From the NCBI GenBank assembly GCA_963383645.1, contig OY726571.1, forward strand, positions 23,095,785 through 23,159,784: 64,000 nt of DNA. The letters run 5' to 3'. Numbering within the stretch: position 1 is the first letter of the stretch; each line of letters begins with the position of its first letter. Shown piece after piece: positions 10,700 to 21,865 of this stretch. The notes below the pieces were generated by a model. That model was not told the origin of the DNA. It saw only the letters and a list, made by a program, of their open reading frames with translations, and ran no database searches. Position numbers and translations under genes: made by a program. Source of the DNA: Muscardinus avellanarius (lineage: Eukaryota; Chordata; Mammalia; Rodentia; Gliridae).

Positions 10700-10705
10700 T
10701 GAACA

Positions 10706-10720
10706 CCTTGTATTTATATT
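10706..10720. repeat. TSD of the U6-L1 element, 5' side
   Basis: CCTTGTATTTATATT; on the element's strand it is preceded by an L1-endonuclease-like TT/AAAT context. Confidence 0.75.
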
Positions 10721-10839
10721 TAATCATAAGCTTTGAGTCTTGCCATAACATAGCCATGACCATGACAAATATAATAGCAATCATAATAAAAATTAACAAA
10801 AATTTTTATTTATAGCTTTTTATTATTGAAATTATATTA

Positions 10840-11035
10840 AGACCTTTATATTTGCTATCTCATTACACACTGATAGTCACCTATAAAGGAAGTACTATTA
10901 TAATTGTTTCCATCTTATATATGAGAAAATTGAGTTTAAGAAGTACATTAGCCAATGTGGCACCACTGGAAAGTGCTAGAGAATAATTTCTAGCCCAGTT
11001 CCATTATACTCTAAAGCCTGACCCTATAGAGTGGC
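10840..11035 (-). mobile_element. MIR SINE remnant
   Basis: Antisense MIR wording: 'tgctatctcatt…', 'aggaagtactattataattgtttcc', 'atgagaaaattgagttt', then 'gccaatgtggcacc' and 'tctagcccag'. Diverged but collinear over about 190 bases. Confidence 0.6.
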
Positions 11036-11489
11036 AGGTGGGAGATAAAAGACAAGAAAAAAATTATAATGGTTTGAATCTGCTTCTCATAAAATTGCTG
11101 TAAAATTGCTTTGTAATTTCTATTCAAAATAAGCCATTCTTTCTTCTGAGACAAAAAGCAATGACGAAAACAAATAAACTAAATTTGTTATTTCAAGAAA
11201 TGTTTCCTTGAGAAAAAAAAATGGATATTTTTTCACAGCATATGAGAAACTTCCCACTGGTCATGGAAGTTCTGAGAACAAGGCATCATTTACTTTGCTA
11301 GTAAGGAACAAAGGAAACTTCTATCATTTAAATATATGTGTTCCTTATAGAATTCACATTGAAAAATTAATCTTAATGTAGCAGAGATGGGACCTCTATG
11401 TAGCGGGGCTTTGGGAGACTTTTAGGTAACTTAAAGAAGAGCTGGAGGGGTCAAGTTCACCCTTTCCATTATTTTTGCTCTTTGTGTAT
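11036..11489. other. Unique non-coding DNA
   Basis: No gene or recognised repeat. Confidence 0.45.
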
Positions 11490-11645
11490 TCTGCCATAGG
11501 AGGACATAGTGTTCACCAAAATAGCCTTCTACACATTGAATTTGCTGGACTTCCCTTATCTTGGACTTCTCAGCCTCCATAACTGTAAAAAAATATTCTT
11601 TTGTTTATAAATTACTCAGGCTAAGATATTTTGTTATAGATACAG
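11490..11645 (+). mobile_element. MaLR-type LTR, 3' fragment
   Basis: 'cttggacttctcagcctccataactg' followed by 'tttataaattactcaggctaagatattttgttatag' is the typical end of MLT/MST-type LTRs. The 5' part is lost. Confidence 0.6.
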
Positions 11646-12199
11646 AAATACATGGAGAGAAACTTTTTGAGTCTTTGTTATATGTCATATGGTTTCTTTT
11701 TTGTAAGCAGTAAAGAAAGGAGCAAACCAAGAAACTAAGTTTTTCATAAAGAGAACTTCTATGGAATGAGGCTGGAGTATCTTTAGTGTAAATCACTCTT
11801 TATTGCAAATTAAGAAAAAATTAACCCCTCTAGGCATCTTGTGGATTTAAGCAATTATAGTCTAGCAGCTCCTATAGCATGGAAAAGCCCACTGTGCTCC
11901 TGGGCTTTGTGGAATACTGGTCTATGGGAAGAGTCCATGAGCTTCATTGAGAATATAGACTGGGTTTCTAAACCTCAGCATTATTATAATTTTGGTTTAG
12001 CTACTCTTTGTTGTCTGGAGCTCACCTGTGCCTTGCAGTGTGTTCATTAGCATCCATAGCCTGTACCAACTGGATTTGTTTCTTCTCCACCTCTAACCAG
12101 GTGTGACCATCACAAATACCTCTAGGCATTGAGACTTGTGGACTTGTTTTAGAGATTCTTGTGGCTTCTCTTTCTGAAGTTCTTATGAATTCCCTGAAA
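11646..12199. other. Unique non-coding DNA
   Basis: No gene or recognised repeat; a 69-codon open frame near 11841 has no supporting features. Confidence 0.45.
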
Positions 12200-12235
12200 A
12201 AAAGATTTTAATTAATTAATTAATTTATTTATTTA

Positions 12236-12422
12236 TTTTGGTGGTACTGGGGTTCCTGGAAGCCCTTCTACCTCCGGGCTACACTCCCAGACCTATTTTT
12301 ACATTTTTGTTTGGAAACAGGGTCTCCTAAGCCAGCGCACGCGACTGGCTTTGAACCTGCGCGATACTCCTGTCTCTGCCTCCCAAGCGCAGGGATTACA
12401 AGCATGCGCCACCACGCCTGGC
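12236..12422 (-). mobile_element. SINE, B1-ID family 2
   Basis: Antisense family 2 copy with few changes, CpG-rich at 'cagcgcacgcgactggc'. AAAGATTTTA occurs just left (about 12201) and just right (about 12430), a probable TSD. An (ATTA/ATTT) run replaces the poly(A) at its left edge. Confidence 0.9.
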
Positions 12423-12449
12423 TTGAAACAAAGATTTTAAAAAGTAACT

Positions 12450-12572
12450 GAGCTGGGTGTAGTGGTGCACGTTTGTAATCCCAGTGCTTGGGAGGCTGAG
12501 ACAGGAGGATCCTACAGGTTCGAAGCCAGCCTCGGCTACTTAGTCAGGCTCTCAGCAACTTAGTGAAGGTCT
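12450..12572 (+). mobile_element. SINE, B1-ID family 1, left half only
   Basis: 'agctgggtgtagtggtgcac' through 'ctcagcaacttagtgaagg'. The ID half is missing or scrambled; an antisense B1 fragment follows. Confidence 0.75.
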
Positions 12573-12682
12573 TGCTAGGTTCAGAGAGTCTTGCTAAATT
12601 TTTGAGAGTGGTCTTGGATGTATGATTTTTATGTCTGTCTTCCAGATACTGGGATTACCAATGTGCACCATCACAACTGGCT
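12573..12682 (-). mobile_element. SINE fragment, antisense
   Basis: Ends 'agatactgggattaccaatg…accatcacaactggc', the antisense of a B1 head. The inverted arrangement with the preceding half-SINE leaves potential for a snap-back hairpin. Confidence 0.65.
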
Positions 12683-13289
12683 CATCCCACAAACTGATGG
12701 AAAAATCCCATTCAGTCTACAGTACCTTTCTGATAATTCATTGTCTATCTTAAATTCTCAATTGAAGTGCTATCACTGAAATTTAAGTATCCATACTTTT
12801 AAGTACCCATAATTAACATTTTACACTCTTTAACCTTTCATTGCTAGGATTTTAGAAATTTTACTTTCTGATATTTAAAATAGTTAATTGACTCTGGATA
12901 CTATAATTCACTGTAGCTACCTTATGGCAAATAGTTTCTTTTAACATTTTTCTTACTTGAACCTCATTATTCAAAATTTAAGTGATTATTGTTTTTTCCT
13001 TAAGTGATTCTCTTTTCCAGTTTCACTCATGTGAAACTTCTCAAATCTTAGATCTTTGTTTTTGAAGTTCTTCTTCCTTCTTACCTATACATGTGTTACT
13101 GAGTCCTGCTAATACTTGCATTCAAGTGCTTCTAACATAATTAAAATAATAACAACAAAAACACTACTCTTTCTTCAGGCCATGTTCTAATCAGGCACTT
13201 TTTCTAATTTAGCAGACATTTAATTAATTTCCTTATATTATTTCCCCACTTAAATGGCTACTACAGACTGATACCAGATCTTTTTCTCT
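12683..13289. other. Unique non-coding DNA
   Basis: AT-rich with no gene or recognised repeat. Confidence 0.45.
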
Positions 13290-13440
13290 ACCTACTTTCA
13301 CATCAATGATGTGCCTCTCAAAGCTTTAGTCATTCCCTACTGCATACAAGATGAAACCTTAACCCTGTAATCTAACATTCAAAGCCTAATTCATAACTGT
13401 CATTTGCTAAACTTCACACATATTTCTCAAAATATTGAAT
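13290..13440 (+). mobile_element. LINE-2 remnant (probable)
   Basis: 'tacaagatgaaaccttaac' and 'attcaaagcctaattcataactg' resemble the L2 ORF2 3' region. Weak, pattern-based. Confidence 0.4.
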
Positions 13441-13460
13441 AGAGCTAATATTTTCATTCT

Positions 13461-13842
13461 TCATATGGTTTGAATGTCCCTTCCAAAATACATGTTGAAA
13501 TTTAATTTCTCTTTTCACTGTATTGAGAAATGGGACAGGTAAGAGGTGATTAGGTCACGAGGCTCTGTCTTTATAAATATACTAAGGCCACTATTGAAGA
13601 AGTGGGTTAGTTATAGGGAGAGTGTGTTTCTGATTTAAAGGTTGAGTTCTGTCCACTTTTCTTCTCAGTCTAAATGTGTGATCACTTCCATCATGTGACA
13701 ACACAGCACAAAGACCCTCTTAAGTTTCCATCACCATACTCTAAGACTTCCCAAACTTCAGCACTGTGAGTCAAATAAACTATTGTTTATAAATTATCCA
13801 GTCTGTAACATTCTGTTAAAGCAGCAGAAACAAAATCAACAC
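13461..13842 (+). mobile_element. MaLR-type LTR (MST/MLT-like)
   Basis: Collinear with the known MaLR LTR pattern: 'atggtttgaatgtccc', 'aagaggtgattaggtcac', 'gaagtgggttagttatagg', 'gactcccaaactt'-like block, 'actgtgagtcaaataaac' (polyadenylation region) and 'aaattatccagtctgtaac'. No internal MaLR sequence is seen, so it is probably a solo LTR. Confidence 0.75.
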
Positions 13843-14097
13843 CACTACCCTCTACAAAATAAGAGTAAGAAAATTCCCAGTATGTGAAAATATTTGCTTT
13901 TCATAAAAATGCCTTCTCTTTTCAATACAAATTGACCACTCATCTCAGATCTCAGACATTGCTTATTTTATTCCTTTGAAAGTGAGCAAATATAACTAAT
14001 AAGTGTTTCACATCAATAAAGTTGCTGAACATATATGTTAGGGCTGTGGCAATTTCAAAAGTAATTGTGTTTATTATATGGTTTGTTCAAGGGTCTT

Positions 14098-14708
14098 TGT
14101 ATTAGTCAGCTGTTGCTATGATAAAACAACAGAGAGAATCAACTTAAAAGGAGGAAAGTTTTAACTTTTATATATTTTGATTTTTTGGCACTTGGGATAG
14201 AACCTAGTGGCATTTACCTCTGAGCTACACCCCAGCTCTCTTATAATTTTTTTTGTTTTGTTTGTTTTGAATCAGGATTTTATTAGGTTTCAGAGAATCT
14301 CACTATATTGTTGAGGCTATCCTCAAGCCTGTGATCCTGCTGTCTCTACCTACCAAGTACTGGGATTACAGGCATACACCACTATGCTCTGCTGGAAAAT
14401 TTTATTTTGCTTCACAGTTTCAGTCCATGGTCTCTGGTCCTCATTGGTTTGGGCTTGTAGTGCACAGTATATCATGGCAGAAGCAGATGGTTGGAGGAGG
14501 TCGAGGAGGTCTGTTCTCCATACATTGATCAGGAAGCAAAGAGTGAGATAGGAAGGGTTCCTTTCAAGAGCACAACCCAATGATTTAATTCCTTCCACCT
14601 AAGATTTACTTAACAAAGATACCACCACCTCCTAATAGTACTACAGGCTGGTGATCAAGCTTTTAATTAATAAATCTGTGGAGGACATTTCTTATCCAAA
14701 CTATATCA
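14098..14708 (-). mobile_element. MaLR-type LTR interrupted by a SINE
   Basis: On the plus strand this opens TGTATTAGTCAGCTGTTGC and closes 'tccaaactatatca', the inverted form of the LTR type at 489-917. The plus strand has 'gaggaaagttttaac' (14151) before the SINE and 'ttattttgcttcacagtttcag' after it. Confidence 0.7.
14183..14394 (-). mobile_element. SINE, B1-ID family 1, inside the LTR
   Basis: Antisense copy, 'ctgagctacaccccagctc' to 'ccactatgctctgctgg', with a TTTTG-rich middle. Old. Confidence 0.8.
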
Positions 14709-14713
14709 GTTGT

Positions 14714-15107
14714 GGTAATAAGAAAATATAGCAATAAGGGCTAAATTGTTTCAGTTTGTAAGTTTTACAGTAGTTGAAAACAAAAGTAGCTAGCCTTTGT
14801 TTTTGTACTGTAAATACTTAAAAAATAGTACTTTTAGCTCCTGAAAAGATAGGTGTTATCATCTATGCATTTGAACATATGTGACTATATCTCTCTCATG
14901 ATGTTAGATGGAACCTTGGTGAAAACTTTGTTGAATAAATTTATAGAATTAAGAAAGAGGGTGCTTTTTTACCATAAGTCATTACTTCTTATAAACAAGG
15001 CCTTAGAGCATGACTAATAAAGGCAGATATCTCTGAAAAGCAGTCAGGTAAGGGAATAAATGAGCTGGATAGGTTGTAAAGAAAAAAATGGGTCTGCATG
15101 ACAGTTT
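14714..15107. other. Unique non-coding DNA
   Basis: No gene or recognised repeat. Confidence 0.45.
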
Positions 15108-15109
15108 AT

Positions 15110-15211
15110 ACCTCCTTCCTTCCTTCCTTCCTTCCTTCCTTCCTTCCTTCCTTCCTTCCTTCCTTCCTTCCTTCCTTCCTTCTTCCTTCCTTCTTTCCTT
15201 CCTTCCTATTT
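15110..15211. repeat. (TTCC)n microsatellite
   Basis: About 18 pure TTCC units followed by imperfect ones. It abuts the tail of the SINE to its right. Open frames across it (K/E/G-rich or F/L/P/S-rich) are artefacts of the repeat. Confidence 0.97.
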
Positions 15212-15231
15212 TTCTTTCTATTTCTTCTTTT

Positions 15232-15430
15232 CTCTGCAAGACTAGGGATTGAACCCAGGGGCATTCTAACTCTGAGTTACACTCTAACTCTGAGTTCCAT
15301 CCTTATTTTAAATTCATTTGGAAACAGGGTATAAGTTGTGGAGAGCCTCACTAAATAGCTGCAAACCCACAATCCTCTGGTCTCAGCCTTCCAAGTAATG
15401 GGATTAATAGCACGTATCACCAAGCCAGGC
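15232..15430 (-). mobile_element. SINE, B1-ID family 1
   Basis: Antisense copy from 'actagggattgaacccaggggc' (trimmed: GATTGAACCCAGGGGC) to 'caccaagccaggc'. It contains a small internal duplication, 'actctgagtt' twice near 15268-15300. Confidence 0.82.
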
Positions 15431-15554
15431 AAATGTTACCTTTTCTAAAGGAGGCAGTTGCTGTTATTACAGCTGTTGTTGAGATGGGATTTTATATCCA
15501 CTGTTGCCTTATCTAATTCTTCAAGAGGAGTTTGAGATTTGAAATTTTTTATAA

Positions 15555-16715
15555 TGTGATTTTATTGGTGCATTATAGTCTCATACCATAATGTAAATCA
15601 TGTTGACAATGACATACATGCACTTGGTACATCCTCCCCCACCTTTCCAATACAGAGTATTGAGATTGACATTCATATATCTATATATGGTAGTACTTCC
15701 ACTAATGAACCTACATATTCCTCCTCGCTTTGCTTTAGACCACTTCCCTGTCTCTACTAAGGTTTCTCCTCCATTATCTGGAGTCAGTCTTTTATCCCTA
15801 TTTCTCCCTAGTTTGTACATATTAGAGAAAACATGACATTTCTTTCTTCAGTTTTTTTTCTTTTCTTTCTTTTTTTTTTTTGGTACTAGGGATGGAACTC
15901 ATAGGCATCTACCTCTGAGCTATACCTCCAGCCCTATGTTTTAATTTTTTATTTTGAAACAGAGTCTAAGTTGTGGATGGCCTCACTAAGTAGCTGAGGC
16001 TGGCCACGAACCTGGCATCCTCCTGTCTCAGCCCCCCAAGTACTGGGATTACAAGTTTGTCTACCATGCCTGGCTTGACCCTTCACTTTTTGTGACTGGA
16101 TAATCTCACTTTACATATTGTTCTTCAGGTCCTTCCATTTTCTTACAAATGACATGATTTTATTCTCTATTGCTGAATTGTAGAATTCCACTGAGTGTAT
16201 TTTCTATAATTTTATAATCAATTTATCTATTGATGGGCATCTAGGTTGGTTCCATAATTTGGCTATTGTGAATTGTGCTGCTATGAGCATGAGTATGCAT
16301 CTATTACTGTAGTTCTCTGGTTCCAACACCTTTGAAAAGATACCCAGGAGTGATAGAGCTATATAATGTGGTGGATCCATTCCCAGTTTTCTAAGAAATC
16401 TCCACATTGATCTCCAAAGTGGCTGAACTAGCTTGCACTCCCATCAATAGTGTAGAAGAGTGCTATTTTGATACATCCTTGCCAACATTTATTGTCATTT
16501 GACTTCTCTATGCTTGCTATTCTGATTGGGGTTAAATGGAACTTCACTGCAGTTTTGATTTGCATATCCTTGATTACTAATGATGCTTAAAATTTTTTTC
16601 ATACATCTATTGGGCATTTGTTTCTCTTGTTTTGTAAAGTGTCTATTCAACTTAATTGCCCATTTCTTGATTGGGTTTTGTAATGAAATTTGGAATTTTA
16701 TATAAAATATCCATT
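15555..16715 (-). mobile_element. L1 3' fragment
   Basis: 5'-truncated L1: the 3' UTR end lies at about 15555, and the C-terminal ORF2 region at 16204-16407 on the minus strand contains 'AAQFTIAKLWNQPRCPS', a hallmark of L1 ORF2. A SINE interrupts it at 15878-16076. Similar but imperfect sequence at both outer edges ('tttgaaattttttataa' and 'tttggaattttatataa') may be the old TSD. Confidence 0.85.
15878..16076 (-). mobile_element. SINE, B1-ID family 1, inside the L1 fragment
   Basis: Antisense copy, T-rich left edge, 'ctgagctatacctccagcccta' region and 'ctaccatgcctggc' head. Confidence 0.85.
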
Positions 16716-16735
16716 TAAAAAAATTTGACAGGTCA

Positions 16736-16926
16736 GCTGGGGTTGGTGGTGTACACTTGTAATCTCAGTAGTTGGGAGGCTGAGAAAGGTAGAACACAAG
16801 TTTAAAGCCAGCTTTAGTTACTTTATAAGATGCTGTTTCTAAATAAAGGATAAAATAGGGCTGGGAGTGTAGTTTGAAGATAGAATACCTCTGGGTTCCA
16901 TTTCCCAGCCTTCTGCACCCCCATAC
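16736..16926 (+). mobile_element. SINE, B1-ID family 1
   Basis: Sense copy: 'gtgtacacttgtaatctcag', 'gggctgggagtgtag', 'ctctgggttccatttccc'. Confidence 0.8.
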
Positions 16927-18258
16927 AAAGAAATTTTCGCAGGCCAAATTCTACTTCTTGCTAGGCTGAATTTTTCCTGTTGAAGTTACAGCCTCAACCT
17001 CGGAAAGGTTTTTGTTGTGAATGATGATGCCATAATGATAGCAAAATTCTTTCATCTTATTTGAGGTAATCAACACTGGTAGCTGGTCAGTTAGTTTGGA
17101 TACAGTTAAAATGGCAAATAATAAGGAATTGAGTGGTCTGTATTATGAAATGATACACGTGGTAATGCACATGACAAACATTTTTTGTTAACCTAGAACA
17201 TAAAAATTAAGTTATTTTATAATATGTTTATGTTGTAGTAAGGACTTTTATCTTAGTCTATTGATTGAATTCCTGAATTATTTTTCCTTTTAGACATTCA
17301 TTGTTCTCTGTTTCCAGTTTTCATTACTTAGGTGGAGAGAAAATACTTGCCTGGTGGGTGTAGTGCAGAACTTTTCTAAATTTCTGTGACTTTCAACTTT
17401 TACATTGCTTTGTCCCTAAACAAGATTGAATCATTTTCATTGCCTTAATTTTAGCCAAAACATTTAACTAAGAAAATTAGTTTTCTTGGAATCAGTTCCC
17501 TTTTCATACTCCTATTTCAACAGTTTACATAATATTTAATTTATCTAGATAATTACAATGTAAAATAAAATGAGCAAAACAAGTTTGGGAATAAATAAAA
17601 CTGACTCCTGGCAACCATTCAGTTCAACAGATGGGAACAGAAGTTTACAGAAATATAAAGATTAGCCTTCTAGACACAAGATTCAGCACTTTGTGGGCAA
17701 CAATCCATAAGTTTCAAGAAAAGACTAGATATAATGGGGTAATTCAGTCACTTAAGTGATTAAGGTCTGTTAGTGAGTAACATAGTATAGCATTATGTTT
17801 CATAGTACTGATTTATGGTATTGGCTTAATTCTATAAAACACTTAGAAGAATAAAGCATCAGTTACTTTCAGTGACTTCCAGAATTACTCCAGAGTTGAA
17901 GAACCTAAGGTGTTATTATGCTTATGGTGAATTTCAGGGTTGAGGGAGGGCATGGGTTATAATATTGCATACAACATATTGCATAATACTGTGTATGGAA
18001 AAGGTTTTGTTGAGTAAAATAATTATTTTACTTGAGGACTAAATTGTTTCAGTACAGTTTGCTTTTTAAAATTATATAGAACCACACCTTGGAGATATAC
18101 AACATGAATAAATTACATGAGTAAGAGAGGAGAAGAAAAGAAAAGAGAATTCTCTGAAGTTTAAGTTCTTTCTCCAGGGGAGAAAAATCTGTTTTCTAGC
18201 CAGAAAATTCCATTTACTTCTTTTTCAGTTCTTCCATACAGCAATTATTTATACTCAT
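16927..18258. other. Unique non-coding DNA
   Basis: AT-rich, with no repeat I recognise and no coding signature. Confidence 0.45.
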
Positions 18259-18273
18259 CAAAATACATGGATT

Positions 18274-18495
18274 AAGCCAGGTGTGGTGGTGCACGCTTGT
18301 AATCTCAGCATTCAGGAGGCTGAGACCTGAGGATTGCTTTTGCAGCCAGCCTCGGCTACTTAGTGAGGCCCTCTGCAACAAAGTGAGACCCTGTTTCAAA
18401 ATAAAAAAATAAAAAATAGGGCTGCGATGTAGCTCAGAGGTAGAATGCCCCTGGCTTCCATCCCCAGACTCCCCCCAACCCCCACATACACAAAG
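18274..18495 (+). mobile_element. SINE, B1-ID family 1, with TSD
   Basis: A good full-length family 1 copy: 'gccaggtgtggtggtgcacg' head, 'ctcggctacttagtgaggccc' middle, and an ID half with 'atgtagctcagaggtagaa' (A-box-like). AATACATGGATTA flanks it at about 18261 and 18498. The middle 'gctacttagtgaggccc' segment is what family 2 lacks. Confidence 0.9.
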
Positions 18496-18694
18496 AATAC
18501 ATGGATTAGAATTCAGATTTTAGTTGTTCTAATAAAAAAAAACATATTCTTTGAAGAAATATAAATATATTTTGTGTACTTGTTTTCTCCAGGTCCATTA
18601 TTTTAATTTATTGCTGATAATTACTATTCTACACACATTGAGATGAATACATTAAATCTTAGAGACAGACATTATTTAGGCTCACAGATATCAT

Positions 18695-18709
18695 CTGCAT
18701 TTACTTTTT
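18695..18709. repeat. TSD of a small retrocopy, left
   Basis: CTGCATTTACTTTTT, repeated at 18814-18828. Confidence 0.85.
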
Positions 18710-18813
18710 TTTTAAGATTTAAAGAAGTTTATTAAAAGATGAAAATACAGAAGATAGTTCCAGCCTCATGTTACCCAGGGTTAACATGAGGGGGTGCTTC
18801 GAATGAAATCACC
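18710..18813 (-). pseudogene. 5'-truncated poly(A) retrocopy of an unidentified RNA
   Basis: On the minus strand about 100 bases end 'CTTTTAATAAACTTCTTT' followed by an A-tail. AATAAA sits about 18 bases before the tail, as in an mRNA 3' end. A perfect 15-bp duplication flanks it. The sequence resembles no SINE or L1 in the window, so it is probably the 3' UTR end of a host mRNA retroposed by L1; the parent gene is not recognised. Confidence 0.75.
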
Positions 18814-18828
18814 CTGCATTTACTTTTT

Positions 18829-20173
18829 ATATGAAAATATATTTAGCTTGCAGGAACACAAAAAATAATGTTTAGCTATGCAATGCATTGTTTTTAAAAA
18901 TACTCGTAGCAAACTGCTCTTTGTACTGATTTAACAATTGTCAGTATCAACAATAAGTAAAATATTTTAATGCCTTTCATCAGCAAACATTTACAGAACA
19001 TTCATTAAGTAAGATATCCATTAAGTATCCATTAAGTAAGATATCTGTACGAAGGGAATGTCCAAATTTTCTCAAAATGGTCTAGCACTTTGTAGAAATT
19101 CAGCTTGCAGTTTCTCGGACTGTCTCGTGTTTATGCAGTTCAATCTTTAACTGGGGAGTCTGGGTTCTGCAGACTTCTCCAGTCATGATGTTGATTTTTA
19201 CATAGAGTGATAGTGGGTGCCATTACAGTTGGCATTTTCATTCTATAGAAAATTTAGAAATGCTCTCCTCTCAAACACAAGCCTACCATGGAGGTTAAAA
19301 TTAGGCTGAGGGCAAATAACCTTTTCCTAAGATTAGAGCTCACACTGAAGTTTCGCTGCCTCAGCCATTCTGCTTTGTTGAACTCTGGAAATTTGTTCCA
19401 GTCCCACTGAGAAGTGACTAACGGTTAAATAGAATAGACCTAGAGTACAACTAGGCCGGTTGTGATGACATGGTGTTTCACAAAGGAAATTCAATGCAGG
19501 ATGTCACCATGATTGAAGCAGAAACAGGACTCCTCCATGTACAGACATAATAAGGCAGAATCCACAGAGCTCTTTCTCTGACATCCCACTTGTGCCACCT
19601 GTGGAGCACAGAGGGTCCTAGATTCACAGACGTTGCTTACAGTTAGCATGAAGGCAGAAAGTTAAAAGCAAATCCTATTTCTGATGAACCAGCAACCTAG
19701 GGGCAGGAAAACTTCATGGCCTGCGTAGACCAGATCAGTTCTTCAAGGTCTGTAGTTCAGCATCCACTGCGTGCTAGAGACACCTAGAAACAACGTTATA
19801 GATAGTCCATTGTAAAGAGTTTGTGGGCTGTGTAAAAGCTATGAAAGAAACAGCAGTGTAAAGGAATCTTTTGGGTCTGTTGATCGTATTTTGCATAAAA
19901 AAGAGACATATCTTTTTTTTTTAACAGACAAGTGCCATTCTGAAATTGATTAAAGTCTGTTAAAACATTTCACATATTTGATATTTAAACAGAAGGGTGA
20001 TTCTTCATTTCCTTATTGATGAATATATAATAAAGACCTATGTGTTTTAAAATTTTACTTGCTCTGAGAGCCATGAAGCCCTGGAAAATACAAAATTCTA
20101 ATCTATACCTAAGTTCACTTTGAAGAACACATATAGTTCTATTTTTATTAAATCACATTTTAGTCCTTTTACC

Positions 20174-20177
<4 letters not shown>
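18829..20177. other. Unique non-coding DNA
   Basis: No gene or transposon recognised. A short local repeat of 'attaagtaagatatc' occurs near 19003-19046. Confidence 0.45.

Positions 20178-20218
<41 letters not shown>
20178..20218. repeat. (GT)n microsatellite
   Basis: About 20 GT units directly adjoining a SINE 3' end. Confidence 0.96.
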
Positions 20219-20219
<1 letters not shown>

Positions 20220-20332
20220 GCTGAATCCAGGGGCATTCTATCTCCAAGCCATACCCCTAGCCTGTCTTTTTATTCTTTATTTTGAAACAGAGTCTCTTTA
20301 AGTTGCAGAGAACCTCACTAAGAAGCTGAGAA
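20219..20332 (-). mobile_element. SINE, B1-ID family 1, 5'-truncated
   Basis: Antisense ID half and part of B1 ('gaatccaggggcattctatc' to 'cctcactaagaagctgag'); the B1 head is missing. Confidence 0.8.
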
Positions 20333-20954
20333 AATATTTGTAATGTGTTAGTTACTGAGAGAGGTTATATAGAATCATACTCTGGAAATCTTAAAGAAGA
20401 GGGGAGATGCTATTTTTCTGAAATACTTTCAGAGTAATTGTCTTTGAAAGAAAAACAAGAACAGAATAGCTTCTTAAAGTTGTCTGAGTCTGTATTGGTT
20501 CTTCTGTGGATAACGGTGTCTTCACTGAACAGTTATTACGATGTTTGGCTATTTCCATTGACCTCAGTCTTGTCCTGGGACTCCTCATCACATCTCCATC
20601 TTTTCTGATCCTTTTTATTTAAGTGCACAAGCTATAATGGATTGTACATTTTCTATCTTTGAGAAGTGACATCTCAATTTTTTTCAAAACTGAACAAGCA
20701 GAATGAGTCATTATTTCTTGTGACTCAAAAACTTATAAATCTCTTGGAATTGTTAACTTTTTAGGACACTGACTTATTTGACTTAGGTGAAACCTAACTT
20801 GGTCCTAATCTTGTTCTGATCAGATTTATGTTATGTACTGATCATGGGTATGTCAGGAAAGGGCATTTTAAACACATTTGAAGTGTTCAAAGATTTTGCA
20901 AATGTACCATGGTGCTGCTGAATTTGAAAAGCAGCCTCTAAACCAGATTACTAT
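20333..20954. other. Unique non-coding DNA
   Basis: No gene or recognised repeat. Confidence 0.45.
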
Positions 20955-21722
20955 ACTCTACTCATTTAAATTTTTTTTCTATCAATGTTTTATAGATTTT
21001 ACTGCAGAGATCATTCACTTCCTTGGTGAAATTTACTCCTAGGCATTTCATTTTATTTGTAGCTTTTGTGAATGAGATTGCTTTCTTGATTTCTTTCTCA
21101 GCAAGTACATTATTCATGTATAAAAATGATACTGATTTTTATATTTTGGTATTTTATCTTGCAAATTAACTGAATTTATTTAAAAGTTCTAACAGGTTTT
21201 TGTTGGGGGCTTTGGGGTTTTCTACATATAGAATCATGTCATCTGCAAATAGTGATAATCTGATATTCTACTTTCTTATTTTAATGTGTTTTCTTGTTGC
21301 TTAATTGTTCTGGCTAAGATATCCAGTGCTATGTCAAATAAATGATGAAAGTAGATATCTCTGTTTCATTCCAGATCTTAATAGAAACACCTTTAGCTCT
21401 TCCCCATTCTGTTTGATGTTGGAGGCAGGTTTGCCATCTTTTCTGTTGTATTGAAGTTTGTTCCCTCTATACATAATTTGTTCAAAGTTTTAATATTGGA
21501 ATGAATAATCTTATTACATTTTAAATCACATTTATTTTATTTAATTATGTTGGTATAATGTGTTGCTTACTGATTTTTATATGTTGAATCATGTTTGCAT
21601 ACCTGGAATAAATTCCATTTGTTTGTGGCAAATGATATTTTTGATGTGCAATTGGATTTGGTTAACTAGTGTTTTGTTGAGAATTTTTGCATATAGAGGA
21701 ATCAGGACTATTGGTCTGAAAA
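20955..21722 (-). mobile_element. Ancient L1 ORF2 fragment (RT region)
   Basis: Antisense of the L1 RT region in order: 'cctaggcatttcattttatt', 'atgtcatctgcaaatagtga' (antisense of the F-x-D-D box region), 'ttgaatcatgtttgcatacctgg', ending 'ggactattggtctga'. Highly diverged; no open frame. Confidence 0.8.
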
Positions 21723-21813
21723 AGGAAAAATTACAATAAACAAAAACCAACATAAAGTCGTAGTTGCCAGAAGTTTTGAGGGAGGGGAGAGGAATGATTA
21801 GATGTAGTACAGG

Positions 21814-21815
<2 letters not shown>

Positions 21816-21865
<50 letters not shown>

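Larger units (their letters stand above)
5473..10705 (-). mobile_element. LINE-1, near full length, with U6 fused at its 5' end
   Basis: Minus-strand L1 reading from a U6 copy at 10.7 kb, through ORF1 (10553-9385) and ORF2 (about 9330-5900), to a 3' UTR and A-rich tail. ORF1 is interrupted by a solo LTR and ORF2 by frameshifts, an internal deletion and a SINE nest, so the element is dead. Imperfect 15-bp TSDs flank the whole unit, showing that U6 and L1 were inserted together by target-primed reverse transcription. The L1 5' UTR is missing; the U6 joins about 60 bases upstream of the ORF1 start. Confidence 0.85.

Noticed and set aside
15003..15334. Lys/Glu/Gly-rich and Phe/Leu/Pro/Ser-rich frames on opposite strands
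   Set aside because: Both are translations of the (TTCC)n microsatellite.
18410..18470. tRNA gene suggested by A-box and B-box-like sequences
   Set aside because: These are the ID half of B1-ID SINEs; no tRNA cloverleaf is completed.
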